Part shown: positions 24,251-36,392 of the stretch, in pieces
Position numbering within the stretch: the stretch's first letter is position 1
Layout: every line of letters begins with the position of its first letter
DNA from: Buteo buteo
Taxonomy: Eukaryota; Chordata; Aves; Accipitriformes; Accipitridae
DNA: 64,000 nucleotides
Assembly (NCBI RefSeq): GCF_964188355.1
Contig: NC_134189.1
Span: 6,081,001-6,145,000 of the forward strand
Direction: 5' to 3'
Translations under genes and position numbers: made by a program
The notes under the pieces: generated by a model
Database searches by the model: none
Seen by the model: the letters and a program-made list of their open reading frames with translations, nothing else
What the model was told of the DNA's origin: nothing

Positions 24251-26296
24251 AATGAGAAGCCGTAGCACAGAAACGAACTGCCCAGTGCTCAGCGCCTCAG
24301 GATCACCAAGGGCAGAAATATCAGGTTTTAAGCGTTCAAACCTTTGATTCGAAGTGCTGTGGACAATGCATATGTAGAGCTCAGACCACAAAGCTGACCA
24401 GGACCTGCCAGAGGTGACCTCTGTCCAGGAACCCGTACAGTTGCCCCCAGAGTCATCCTAGTGAGTGGAAATCAACTGAAGATAGGAAATTACGAACCCA
24501 GATGAAAGTTGAGTGATGTGGGCTGAACTAGGTTGATGTTTGCTGATGTTATCCAGGCAGCCTAAACCACAGATAATCACACGGCAGCCCCCAAAAAGGA
24601 GCATTTGTGGCCTGAGGTGACTGAGGATGTATAAATACTGTCTGCAAGACAACAGCTCGCTTTCTTCCTTTCACTTGGTGGGAAGGAGGGGATTAAAAAA
24701 GCAGATATAATAAAAGAAATGGGTCATTTCAGAATGACTGCTCCAAACCAGTCCAATACAATTTCATAACACAAAGGCAATGCAAGGTCCACAGCTCTGA
24801 CTCACCAGGTTTAGCAAATCGCTAGACATCCTGGCTCCAGCTACACCAAAAGCAGCCACCTGGAAATACATCTCCTCGACAAAAAGAAACACGTTTGAAA
24901 AGACAAGAAACAAATGGCAAACAGTGTGACCTTTAGTGAAATAGTCATGGGGACTCGTGAATTAGTCAGGCAATGTCAAACTAGAAACTGAAACAAACTC
25001 ATCCTTGGATTTGGATCCTAATGGATATAGGACTGGATCTCTGCTGTGCTTCTCTCAGCAGTCTAGATAGTTAGATCAAACAATGATGCAGCCTGTATTT
25101 AATGAGAATTAAATGTTAATCTTGATAACTAGAAGATGAATTCTAACTTTAAAGATGCAATTATTTCCCATTCCTTTAACAATTGGTCTATTCTGGTTTG
25201 CAACTTCTTGTAATTCAGTAGCACATTCATGGCACCAAACAGATCAATGTTAACCACTAAAGTATGCAAGCCTCAAGTATGATGTTGCCCAATTCTGAAC
25301 TTCTGGTGACTCCAGCTCGTGGGCTGATCCACAATTATCTGTTATTTTTGGAGCAGTGGGGCTGTACACAGTCATGCAAATTACAAGACACAGTTGTACA
25401 TGTTGCCTTCTAAGAATATGTCTTGCAAATATTTGTTTACCCATATTCTTAAATTCCTGGGGTTTCATATACAAAAAAATAAAAACCCACTCAAGGTACG
25501 ATGCAACTTTATGTCACATTCCTGCAAGGCTCTTCATCTGTGTTCAGTTACATCTCGATTTCCTCCTTTGCTACTTGCTGTATATTGAATCCTCTTTCTC
25601 TTTCTATTTACAACTATGTGGCAGAAGGAAAATAGTTCTGCTTAATACAGATCCAAATTGGCTTTCTAATAAACCCATTAAAGAAATGGTCCATTTCAGC
25701 CTTCAAAATTTGCCACAGGAACCTCTGCAGCTTATTACTAAACCTCTATCTGAAAACGAAAGGAAAAAAAGATAATTGAGACTCAAAGACATGCTACATA
25801 CCGCCTGCCATATACGTGGAGACCACAGCCTGGAAATCCACTTACTCAGTGTAAATCCAGTTCAGTTATATTGACTTTTCTTTCCCTCACGGTATATTAG
25901 TGCTCATGAAAAATCTTGCAGTGAAAGCCCTAGAGTAGAAATCTCTTGTCCACAGACAAATGCACTTCCCACATTCTGCTCTATTACAACAGGCAAAAGA
26001 GCAAAAGCGTTGTTCCTACTTTTACAACAATCACAAGGCCAGACTCTCAACTAAGACATAAAAAACGCATGGGCTTTGTCATGGACACTTTCTCTAGCCC
26101 TAATTCAGTGCTATCTCCACCCATTTATCCTCTCCTTCTCCACCAAACATATGAACAATTATGATCAGCCCACTGAAAATCGGACTGCAATTCTAACATT
26201 CAGATCCTACAAGCCACCAGACCACCCTTTCAGTCACCTCCAGATCATTGCTACATTTGAATTTAGTCAAGCCAAATCTTCCTTTCTGGTTCTGGG

Positions 26297-26366
26297 TTTT
26301 TTCCTTTTTCCTTTTTCTTTTTTCTTTTCTTCTTTTCTTTCTTCCTTTCCTTTCCCTTTTCTTTTC
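26297..26366. repeat. 70-bp pure pyrimidine tract
   Basis: Every base from 26297 to 26366 on the plus strand is C or T, arranged as irregular CTTTT and CCTTT units. Such tracts arise from microsatellite decay and can form triplex (H-) DNA where mirror symmetry exists. The antisense frame made of lysine, arginine and glutamate across it is a composition artefact. Confidence 0.9.
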
Positions 26367-26489
26367 ACAACCATTTACCAAACCAAAAAGAGATTCAAGA
26401 GACAAATGATGGCATTTGCAAACAACTCAACTTCCATAGAAGGAAAAAAAACAGCGCAGGATCAGAGAGGCTGTTATATGTCAACATAG

Positions 26490-26540
26490 TAAATGCCCAC
26501 AGTCAAATTCTCAGCTGGTGTAAATCAACCTGTCTCCATC
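26490..26540. repeat. Possible fragment of an amniote palindromic repeat
   Basis: CAGCTGGTGTAAATCAACC followed by TGTCTCCATCTGG resembles the 'GCTGGTGTAAATCAGC..GCTCCATTGA' arm of a palindromic repeat found in turtles, crocodiles and birds. Only one arm is seen and the match is short, so this is a weak call. Confidence 0.3.
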
Positions 26541-26757
26541 TGGTTTTATGAGGGCACTGCAACCTGATGCTGAATGCACAGTAGAAAAAAACTTATTCCT
26601 GTTAAACTACAGCATTTTAAATCTGAGAGAGAGTATTGACCCTATCTGGCACCTATTTCAGTCGATGGCCAAACTCTCATCTCCCCTGACAGGGAGCAGC
26701 CAGGAGCACGCTCCATGCGAGGACGTATGGGCCCTTAATTCCATCTCAAAGCAGGGA

Positions 26758-26790
26758 CCCCCCGCGGGCCCCCTCCCTTGCCCACCTCCC
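26758..26790 (-). other. G-quadruplex motif on minus strand / i-motif on plus
   Basis: On the plus strand there are C runs of 6, 5, 3, 3 and 3 separated by short spacers. The last four runs fit a four-run quadruplex pattern with loops of 1, 3 and 4 bases on the minus strand. It sits in a small GC-rich islet (about 26700-26880) with a (GCA)4 repeat just after it. Confidence 0.65.
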
Positions 26791-29139
26791 TCGGGCGTCC
26801 TCGAGACATTCCCACGAACGGCAGCAGCAGCAGTCACGGCTGCACACTGCTACCTACGCGAGGAAACGTGACGCACGTGAAATGTACGGTGCACTCTATA
26901 GCAGAGGATGGTGAGCCATAGGTGGGTTCTCCTGTTATACTAGGTCATGTAAAAAACATGCACATGGACACATTAAATATTTAAAGTTTCCTACCCTTAA
27001 AAAAATCACAACTGCACCTAGCTTATAGTAATCCAAAGCCATAGCTGCAGGGCATCTTTCAGCGGCTTAAGTCTGGTGTTTGAATTATACAGATTCCTTA
27101 GAACTACAAATATCTGCTTGATCAGCTCCACCGTTCCTCTGAGGCAGCTAAACTGAGTGCCAAAGAGTTCCTGCAATGGCACACGCAGCCATTGGCATCC
27201 AGGAGAAAAACATGGGATCACCGCACCAGAAGACCAAAAGGTTCTGATGGTCAAGGGTCATCTTTAAGATCTAACCAATTTTTTCAATTACCTAGGTCAG
27301 TGACTTCTGACTTAACTTTACAAATGGCCAATCGTAACTGCTTCAGCAAGAAACTCACGAGAAAGATTAGGGGTCTGATCTCCATTCCCCCAGTTTCAGA
27401 AACACTGGTGAATTCTTGAGGACAAGAATGCTACTGCCAAAATACAGACCAGTGTCTAATCTGCCACCTTCGAGACAGACATATTTGGGGGCAAAAATGG
27501 AAAACGAAAGATAACCCACATATTTGAAGAAATATTCTAGAGGGTCATCTCCAGTCTGTTGTCTTCTATGGCAGCCTCTACTCACTGCCTTTTCTTGTTA
27601 CTGTTTTCCCAAAATGAGCGCACTTGCTTGCCTGACATTGCCAGTCCCTCTAGGACTGGTTGCAGCACGCAAAGCCCCATCCAAAAAGCAAACAAACATC
27701 AACTAAGAACAAAGGAAGCGACTAAAACTAAAAGCTTGGTAAGAATGGATGTCAGCGAGCTGATGGAAACATTTCGGCATAAAAAACATCATCTGCTTAG
27801 TTCAACATCAGCTGCAAGAACTGGCGTGCTTCCCCAAACATCAACTTTTCCGGCTGGCTCGTAGGCAAGCCCGGAAAGGGATGCTAACGGTTTGCTTGGT
27901 CAGGGCACGCAGAAAGGAAGGAGAGGCAGTGAAGGAGCTGCCAGCTGCATCCCCTGCTTCAGGAAGCTCAGGAAATCTTTTCAGTTGACCAAGCTTGCAA
28001 GGGCTCTGGGATTACGGCCCTTCAGTGGATGGGGATGTTTCTTTCTTACGGGATGGCCTCTAACAATGTTAAAGGGCAAGGAGGTTTTGACCGACACACA
28101 GCAGACCCCAGAGAGTCTCAAGCAGTCTCTTTTCCCTTACCCACACTTCTTGAGCATCTGCAAAGAGTCTTTAAATTTAACCTACAAATCCTAGTATTTT
28201 TCCTTTTTAGCACTGGATTGTTCCTCTTCAGGGCTTTTACGTGCACTTTCCATTTACCCAATGCTAACTCCCATAATGGTCAATAAAGGCCAGTATATTA
28301 GTATGATAAACTCATGTTCCCAGCCATGCACAGAATTCAAATTGAATTAGAAAGTCAGCCTATGTTCATAAAAACAACACTATGCAGCAAATGGAGCTTT
28401 ACTGCACTACGTAACAGATATCACATATCTTTGGGTTGTTGTCAATTCTTCATATAAATACTTTAAATCACTTAGACTTCATTTTGCACACTATATAGTG
28501 AGTCTCTTCATAATCAAATAGTATTTAAAACATTTACTGCCTTGTTAAATCTAACAAGTCAGATTTATTGGGATAGTCACTTTCCTTAATAGCCAATTTA
28601 GTAAAACTCAATGTATTCATTGATGGATAAATATATAATAGGCGGTTGTTAAACTTTAATAAATATGTTTAATAGTCAGCTGGCATTTTCTCTCAATGGC
28701 AGCACTTCCTCTCAGCTGCCAACAGGAAATGCTGCTCCTGAATGTGCCAATTCAGCCCACATGCAGGGAATAAACTGATCTAGAGGAGCACAAATTTCAG
28801 GTAGCTTTCCCGCGCTGGTTATCACATGAAGAACTCTGGATAAGATTATCCTAAGCTCCCATCAAGACCATCAGGTGTTAAATAGCACACAGTGTAAGGA
28901 AGAGTATGAGCTACTGCGTTTGTCCAGACTCCGTACAAGCAATGAACTAGGACAGGAAGGGCAGCTGTCTACCTGAAAGCCATATAAATAAATATTCATG
29001 TATTATTATCACTATTTAGTCTTATCGCACTCTTTGTTTCATGTATATCATGTTGCATTCTCTCACCCTACCCTGCCACTCTGTGTTGATCCAACAGATT
29101 CAATTCCGATGCCTCAGCTTCTAGCTAGGAGATCAAAAA

Positions 29140-29270
29140 GGTACTCTTTTAAGGCTTTTAGGTACCTAGGGAAAAAATTTTAGTGGAGTCCACATCATTA
29201 GACAACTGAAAACCTTTAAAAATCAGGCCCTCAGCTCAAACTGTAGAACTTCATGCCTAAACTCTGCAGA
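29140..29270. repeat. Possible palindromic amniote repeat fragment
   Basis: AGGTACCTAGGGA, then CTGAAAACCTTTAAAAATCAGGCCC, then ACTTCATGCCTAA recall the arms of the 'TAGGTGCCTAA ... TTTGAAAATCTGGCCC' repeats of sauropsid genomes. The match is heavily diverged and the family is not assigned. Confidence 0.3.
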
Positions 29271-29678
29271 TCCCAGGATCAGTTCTCCAAGCTGAAGGCA
29301 GTTACCGCATATAAATGAGAAAAACCAGACCAAAATACCTTTCAGAGAGACTGTACTTGTACGCTGGGCTGGGAAGTTTGATCATAGCCACAAGACACTC
29401 ACCTGGGTGGGATTATACAGTTCCTGGAGCGGGCTTCTGGATCCTTTCCGGCAGCAAATGTCCATGCCAAATGGATTTCTACGCATTACTGCAAGGGGAA
29501 ATTGAAATTAATACAGGTTAGCAACATTGGTTAGCCATAACCTATTGCAATACCAACAGCAAGGAGAGATTTTCTGACAGATACTGGGATTCTAGACAGT
29601 GTTGTGTCTTAATTTCTAATTTTACTTTCCCGAGAAATTGCCCGAGAGCTAAATCCTTTATCTATTGTGGAAGTTACT

Positions 29679-29696
29679 AAAAAAAAAAAAAAAAAA
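29679..29696. repeat. A18 homopolymer
   Basis: A run of eighteen A residues. No retrocopy with a polyadenylation signal is recognised upstream. Confidence 0.85.
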
Positions 29697-30679
29697 GCCC
29701 TCTGGTTCCCCTCTCACAAAAGCTGTTATCCAACAACTTCCAGCTTGGGTGCACAAAAATTCAAGCATAGGGACCAAAGTGACACAATTTTAGCAGTGCT
29801 AGGTACCTGCTTCTCTGATCGTCAGGGAGGAGTCGGCTGGATTCCTATAATCAGCATCTCCGAGAGGCAATGTTTGAGCCTCTCTCAGCCTAAATACAGA
29901 AGTACACAGGAACCTAATATTGAAACATCTAATTTTAAAGCTTTTGGCCTAACTCTTTGGTTTCTCCTAGAACAGACACTCGGCAGTACAAGACACACAT
30001 ACAGTCAATCATTGCTGCACTTCTTGCTACAAACTATATTTTGCTCTATATATTGCAACTGAATATTTGACTGATCCAAAACCCAACTTATGCTATGTCA
30101 TCCCAGCTGGAAACCAGCAGGTCTTTAAACCAAAGGCTTTGTCAAAGGTCTGACTGAGGAGCATTTTGGATGATAAAGTGTTTTCCAGGAGAGACCGTGA
30201 CCTGAACCCCAGCAGGTGCAGAGATCAGGCGTTTCAAGTTAGACCTTCATGGCCATAAAAGTCTACCTAAGAAGCCATTCAGCTCCGATCACCCTCTAGA
30301 GTCATGAGGAGAACAAGACCTTGCCTGCCCTTCTAATCTCACGTGGCCCACATCATCCTCTGCCCCAGCTGGCTCTGCTACCTACGGAAGGAGCATCACG
30401 CTATCAGACGCCAGCATCAGGCGTCGCAGCCAAGGGAGATTTGTCTCGTCAAGGTTTAATTAAGACACAACCAAAAGGAAAGAAGAGATGTTCCTGCTGG
30501 GAATCTGAAGGCATTAAGCAGAGTCAGACACGCTTTTACCACCGCTTGTCATGTTTTGTAACCAGAAACTATTGAAGTGTCCTTCAGCAACGGTTCTGAG
30601 CTGCATCGCTTGCAGACACGATATTGCAGGCTTCAAGCCAAGGGTCAGAGAATACAGTCAAGTCATCTTTTAATACAGA

Positions 30680-31100
30680 GGGCTAATACGCAATCATAAT
30701 TGATACATCAACTAGTATGAACCACAGAAAACTGTATACAGTTCCAATCTGGAAACATAATAGATTCCTTCGCTCAATTCCTATCTATTTTTCAATTGAA
30801 GGTAATTATCTAATAACGTGCCGTGTCGCTTTTGCCCTGAGCAAAGAGATTCCACGGGTCTTGTGGCAGGAGCCAGACATACATGCTTAGTAAACAAACT
30901 GGCTAAATGTTTTGATTTTCTTCACAGTTTAGGATAGTAATGTTATTAGAGGCTATAACTTCAATTTACATGTTTAAATACCTGATTAACTTCCAAGCAT
31001 TTTTAGTCACGCAGCCAAGTATTGTGATTCCTTTGTTTTTGCGCTAATGTGCCTTTTTAAAAGCTGACTTAGAAAGTGTTTAAAACAGTTAAAACTTTAA
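30680..31100. other. Candidate conserved non-coding region
   Basis: This long AT-rich stretch has complex sequence and repeated TAAT/ATTA words (CATAATTGATACATCAAC, TTCAATTGAAGGTAATTATC, CTGATTAACTTCC). It has no simple repeats, transposon signature or open frame. It is flagged only as enhancer-like in composition. Confidence 0.25.
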
Positions 31101-32384
31101 AAAGTTTCTGCATGAGTAATGCCAGCTTCCAGGGTTTGGAAGTGGTTTTAGGAAGAAAACACTAAAGCGAGGGCGTGAGACATCCAGCAGTCGTTCAAAC
31201 GACAGAGCTCCTGCCTGTCCCCTCCCCGTCTATCGTCCCCCTCCATATTCTTGTACCAGGACCTGTGTCCAGGGATGCTTTGAAAATCATTTTGTAGCCC
31301 CCTCACCATTACAAGAAATCTTTCCAAAATTGAGCCTTCCAGTCAACAGCAAACCACATCATTTCCATTTAAAACACCAGAGCAGGGGGAAAGGGAGAGG
31401 GGAACATTACAGTGTATCCAGGTCATTAGACTGTGATTAACCAGGATCCTGAAACACTGATACTTTGTTCCAAAATGAAGAAGAATTCTAGTGTGGTGTT
31501 CCTTAATTTATTACTTCACTTTTCATTTCCATTAAATACAGTAAAGAGCAATGTGCATAAATGTATCCCTTCTTGCTTCACTTAGCCAGCAGGTATAAAC
31601 ACAGCAACACTTTATATGCAGCAGTAACAGCCATAAAGATTAAATTATTTGCACAACATGCAAGATTTGATTCCCAGATGTAAACAAACAAACAAAGCAA
31701 CTGTCTCCCCAGCAAAAGCTAAATGCTAATGTAGAACCTTAGTCACTGAAACCATTAAATCTTTTTTATGATTCCCAATATTACTTAATTGGTTTGTTTT
31801 TTCAATAAAGCCTTTAGAAGAAGACTGCGGAGTTAGCATAGCAACACAGCAGCTCCACACAGCACTCGCTTCCCTGTTTCTCGGTGTCAGGAACAGCACG
31901 CCCTGACGCAGCTGTACGCAGCACATCTGTGCACACCTGGAAAATACTTCTGCCTGGAATTTAACGCCAGCATTGAAATACAGGGGACTGCTCCCCTTTC
32001 CTCAGCAGAAATCCCACTCGCACCTTTTGCAAAATTGTCCTTAGGTGAATAACTATCAGGAATGTTCATAGATAGTTCAAAACATTTGCTGGCATGCCTG
32101 TGGACAAACTCACCTCTCAGGGCTCCTGCAACCTGTTTTCTACTGTCTCAGCTTCTCTGAGGCACTGTTTCATTATGTGAATGACATGACCTTTTTGGCC
32201 TGAATCTCATCTATAGCAGTCTGCAGTAAAAAAGACGTAGTATGGATGTTAACTGCAGCTATACTAATTTTAACAACGCTTTCACTAAGACTCCATCATA
32301 CTATTGTGGTAGTGAAAATTAAAAAATCAAGCCCTTTATCTCCACCAAATCTTCTTATTAACATAGTAAATATCCAAATTTACA

Positions 32385-32545
32385 TTTTATGGCTTGCACT
32401 GATCTCCATACATAATTACAGTTAATTATATTCTAATGATAAGTATTGCATATGCATGGCTCCAAGAACTGATTAAAAGATCACGTTCATGTAGACTAAC
32501 TGTATGAAGCAGCTGACAGCAGCACTGAATGCCTTTAATGATTAA
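32385..32545. other. Candidate conserved non-coding element with octamer-like site
   Basis: The words ATAATTACAGTTAATTATATT and ATTGCATATGCATGG lie close together. The latter resembles a POU-type octamer. The segment has no open frame or repeat signature, and conservation is untested. Confidence 0.25.
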
Positions 32546-34241
32546 AGAGTAGTGTTAATACTGCAACTGCAGCAAAATCAGCAATCCCCTGAGTTTAGCC
32601 AGGATTGCGAGCAACTGAATGAATTGTTAGTTTGTTACTTAAATACAAGAGCTGTAAGAATAAGACCTTTTTTCCATCTCCAGGAATGTTTTGTCCAAAA
32701 TGCAATCTTGGCCCATCTGTTAAAATCTGTGGAATCACTAGTCATTAATTTAATAGCAAGTCTGGAGAGCATGTTAGCTAGGCACCAAATGTCAGTTTCT
32801 CAAGAGAGAAAGATAAACAGCCTTGCTGAATTGAAAGCTTATCAACATAACAATCATCTGTGTATATATACATAGAAGGAAGCTCCATGTGCAGGCCTTA
32901 AATTAGCTCAGAACAGAAGAATCTGTGCACAACTACTCAAAAACTCGATTTAGACTTACTAGTACCAAGAGCAGGAATTTGACCTGTGAATTAGAGTGCA
33001 CCGAGCAGGAGAACACAGCCCTCCTCAGTCAAACTTTCTTCTACTGTCTGTGCAGAAACAAAGTCCAGAGGTTTTGCCACAGTCTTGCTCCATTAGATGA
33101 CTACAAATTAAAATGTAGAACCCTCAAATTAAAGACACCCTTTGGAAAGGCACGGTTTGGGAGCACGCTGAGAGCCTGCAGATCATCATCCAGGACCTCT
33201 GAACCTCCCACCGTGGTCCAACAAGCATCTCCTCCCCACGTCCCCCAGGTCCTGAACCCGTGATGGCAGAGGCTTAAGTTGTCACCTTGACTTGGCAGAA
33301 GGCATTTATAATGCGCTTAGTAACCTATGAAGACCCTGTCCCAGAATGGGAGACCTCCAGTATTCCCACAGGATGAACAATGACAGGAAAAAATACTTAC
33401 AAAGCCACATCAATGCAATTTCTGCCTCTCCCTATCAGGAGCTACAGAGAAACTGAAAGAGGGGACATGGTGGCACTTCTCTTGGGAGATTACTAGCCTG
33501 AAAAGGTATGTGAACACTGGGACTATCTGGACAGAAGAGAAAGTGGGGAAAAAATCATGGGAACCAAGACTCTTGGAGACTTAAAACCATAAAGGTCACC
33601 CTCTCACAAAGTGTCAGAAGGGCAAATGAAACCAATTCTCACAAGCTGTGTGGGATCAAGTCACAGAGTAGACTCTGCTGGAAGAAACACACAAAATAAT
33701 TGTCACTTCTTCCACTGGACTTGCAGAGACAAACAAGTGACATTTCGAACGCTGGGTACGTGCACTCAGCAGCCACCTGTATCACTACCATCCTACAATC
33801 CTGTAAAATGTCAGAGGTTCCCATTTCCAAGACTTCTGTAGAATAAAAGTTGCCCAACTGCTATCTAGCAACCACCTTCCTACTTGGTAACATTTAATTT
33901 ACATTGCTTGGACTATTCTAATTACTTGCACAATAACAAAAACCACATGTAGAAGCTTTACCTCTGTTCACTGCCTCTTAAATTAACTGACTCATGTTAC
34001 AAATATTTGAGAAAAGTTCTGAGGACATATTAATATTTAACTTTTCATTATGTTGGTCTAAAGTACAAAGACAAAATTCCCTAACACAGGATTGCTTAAA
34101 GCTGATATACATAATTCATTCCACCTATTTGGGATATGAGTTGTCTCACTGAGGAGAAAGTATGCATTGGAAGCAATATAGCGAGACTCTGGTTGAAGAT
34201 GGGATCCTGTTCTTGTTTTAAAGAAAAAAGTCAAATATATT

Positions 34242-34290
34242 CCTTTTTTTGGTCTGAATTCTCTTCTTTTTTTGGTCTAATTTCTGTATG
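34242..34290. repeat. Imperfect short tandem repeat, about 25-bp unit
   Basis: CCTTTTTTTGGTCTGAATT and CTTTTTTTGGTCTAATTTC follow each other, making two similar units of roughly 25 bases. It is a small local duplication 250 bp before the exact 67-bp tandem repeat. Confidence 0.65.
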
Positions 34291-34496
34291 AAAGGCTGAA
34301 AAGTGACAGCGGTCTACTTGCTTCTTTTGGCTGAGGTACATTGCTTTCCAGCTAACACTGCTGTCCAATTGCCCCTAATTTCAGGCCAGGGTTAATGCTT
34401 TCCATGGAGCATCTTACTGCCAGCAAAGAACAGGTACATAACCTAGGACCTCCTTTTAGAGCTGTAAACAACTGGGTTAGGGCTGAACATTCACCT

Positions 34497-34635
34497 AAAC
34501 ATTCCCTACCCAACCTAGACAGAAAAATCAGTGCCACTTGGCCCAGGCAAGATAGCAGCATCAAAACATTCCCTACCCAACCTAGACAGAAAAATCAGTG
34601 CCACTTGGCCCAGGCAAGATAGCAGCATCAAAACA
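34497..34635. repeat. Perfect tandem duplication, 67-bp unit
   Basis: The unit 34497-34563 is repeated without a single change at 34564-34630, and the first five bases of a third copy (AAACA) follow. The unit begins AAACATTCCCTACCC and ends GATAGCAGCATCA. Complete identity suggests a very recent duplication, or possibly an assembly artefact. The unit length is not a multiple of three and no coding frame depends on it. Outside the repeat the sequences diverge at once on both sides. Confidence 0.95.
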
Positions 34636-36324
34636 GTTACTTACATCTTTGGCGTCTCTAGCCATGTTTAAATAAGCTACTGCCCTCAAACTTCCTGAAT
34701 TTTTAAAGCAAAGCAAAAGTTCAGAGATTCTCTTCAGCTAAAGATTTGGACATAGTTTGTCTTCCAAACTCTTGCACAGAGTTCTGCTATGACCCCAAAG
34801 CAGCACAGAAAATTACTTCTATTGGGTACATAGGACAGAGCATTGAAATACACATCCAAATACTACACTAAACACCTTCTCATGGACAGAGAGACATCCA
34901 TAGCTCCATCATAAGTATATGCCTGTAAATGATATTATAAAACTACTGCTCCATCTGTACCGGCAAGAATTATGCTCGAGGCAAACTGGTCACATCCGAA
35001 TACAAAACAAGCAAGGCTCATCCAACAATATTTTGCACATGCAACGCTCTTGAAGCATGAAAATACTCCGGGCAAAGTTGAAGTAAGTGACCCTAGGAAG
35101 CAGCCCTTTTCCAGAGTTCGTCAGAGGCTCTTGGACAGAATTTTTTGCTATTTGGAACATCTTGTCCACATACCTTTCAGACACTTAGCTAAAATCATGC
35201 TGAACAAGCTTGTCATTAGTTAACCAGCTCGTTCTGCTTCAGAAAAACGAGGCTTCCATAATAATTTACAACAATCTGCTCTGCAAGACTTCAGCCAAGT
35301 CCAAACCACAGGCAAAATCGGAAACTCGGCGACAAAAAGACTACCTCCTTTCAAACTTCATTAAAATTCCTATGCCCCCTTCTACAGACTAATCAGGCTA
35401 AGGACACTGAACGGTATGAAAGGGTTAATTTTTAATCAGCAACCAGAAGCATGGGGATTGAATGCAAATGCTGTCACCCAGCACTGGCTCCGGAGTCGAG
35501 TAAGGAGACTTTTAGATAGCTCTCCCGGCAATGATTTACGAACACTAATCCTTCAGCAGCGGTTCACAAAGATCGACAGATTGATAGCAACGTCTTGTGA
35601 CATCTGGGGCCTTGTGCTTTGCTGCGTTCAGCTCAGGATTTTAGAGTAAATTATCGGTCCTTCATCCGGAGACCACAGGTACAAGGATTTATGACTAAAC
35701 TCTTGTCTGGCCTCTTTCATTTTCTGAAGGCAAAACTGCAGCTTTCTTTGCTGGAGCTTGGGAGATCTATTTTTAGAAAGTAAAAATCAGATTAGGTATT
35801 GTATATGAGCATGCCAAAGTCCTAAATGCAGATATGAGATGATTCTTATTCTCTACGTTAACAGAGAACCAGATTTTGCCTTACACCAGACAGCAACTAG
35901 AAACACAGGGTTTTACTCAGCGTGAGAAACAAGCAAAAATCAGCGACCAGAGCACCTTACCCCACGTAACACCACTGTGCCTCACGGACAAACCAGAGAC
36001 CTTACTGAGCTGGGTGCTGTATGTACACGGCAAAGAAACGACCCCCAAAGCTCAATATTTTAGAGCTCCACCTGAGGAACAGGGATGCTCTATTTTAGTT
36101 TAGCAATACCCGTTCATTGATTCAACGTGTCCATCCTACCCTCCCCTGATGTTTCCACTCCCACTCATGTACCAGAGGGACTTGCTGAAGAAAGACTGTG
36201 GATGGATACGACAAAAGCGAAGGATGAAAATAAAGAAGAGGTCACACCTTAGTGAAATGATTATGGCTGAGACGAGCAGCAAAGCCGCTAGTTATGGGAC
36301 CAGGGACCAGGAAAGTACCAGTCC

Positions 36325-36392
36325 TCAGTGCACAGATCAGAAAAACAGAGGCAAAAAGGTTAAAGACCTCCACAAAGCAAATTAGTTGCTAC
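36325..36392 (-). repeat. MIR-like SINE fragment (minus strand)
   Basis: CACAGATCAGAAAAACAGAG, then GCAAAAAGGTTAAAGACC, then CACAAAGCAAATTAG follows the reverse complement of the MIR core (ACAGATGAGGAAACTGAGGCACAGAGAGGTTAAGTGAC...GGTCACACAGCTAGT). It is short and diverged, with no sign of activity. Confidence 0.5.

Larger units (their letters stand above)
21687..26296. other. Non-coding stretch after the solo LTR
   Basis: Contains the A16 run, the candidate conserved block, the small hairpin with 13-bp repeat and the L3/CR1-like tail listed separately. Nothing resembling retroviral internal sequence follows the LTR. Confidence 0.55.
26880..34241. other. Non-coding stretch
   Basis: Mostly AT-rich unique DNA. 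A 107-codon plus frame at 32552-32875 has a fairly natural amino-acid mix, and CCATCTCCAG before GAATG at about 32675 looks like a splice acceptor. No matching donor or domain was found, so it is not called an exon. Confidence 0.5.

Noticed and set aside
26193..26405. Lys/Arg/Glu-rich minus-strand frame
   Set aside because: It is produced by the pyrimidine tract read on the other strand, so it is low complexity rather than a protein.
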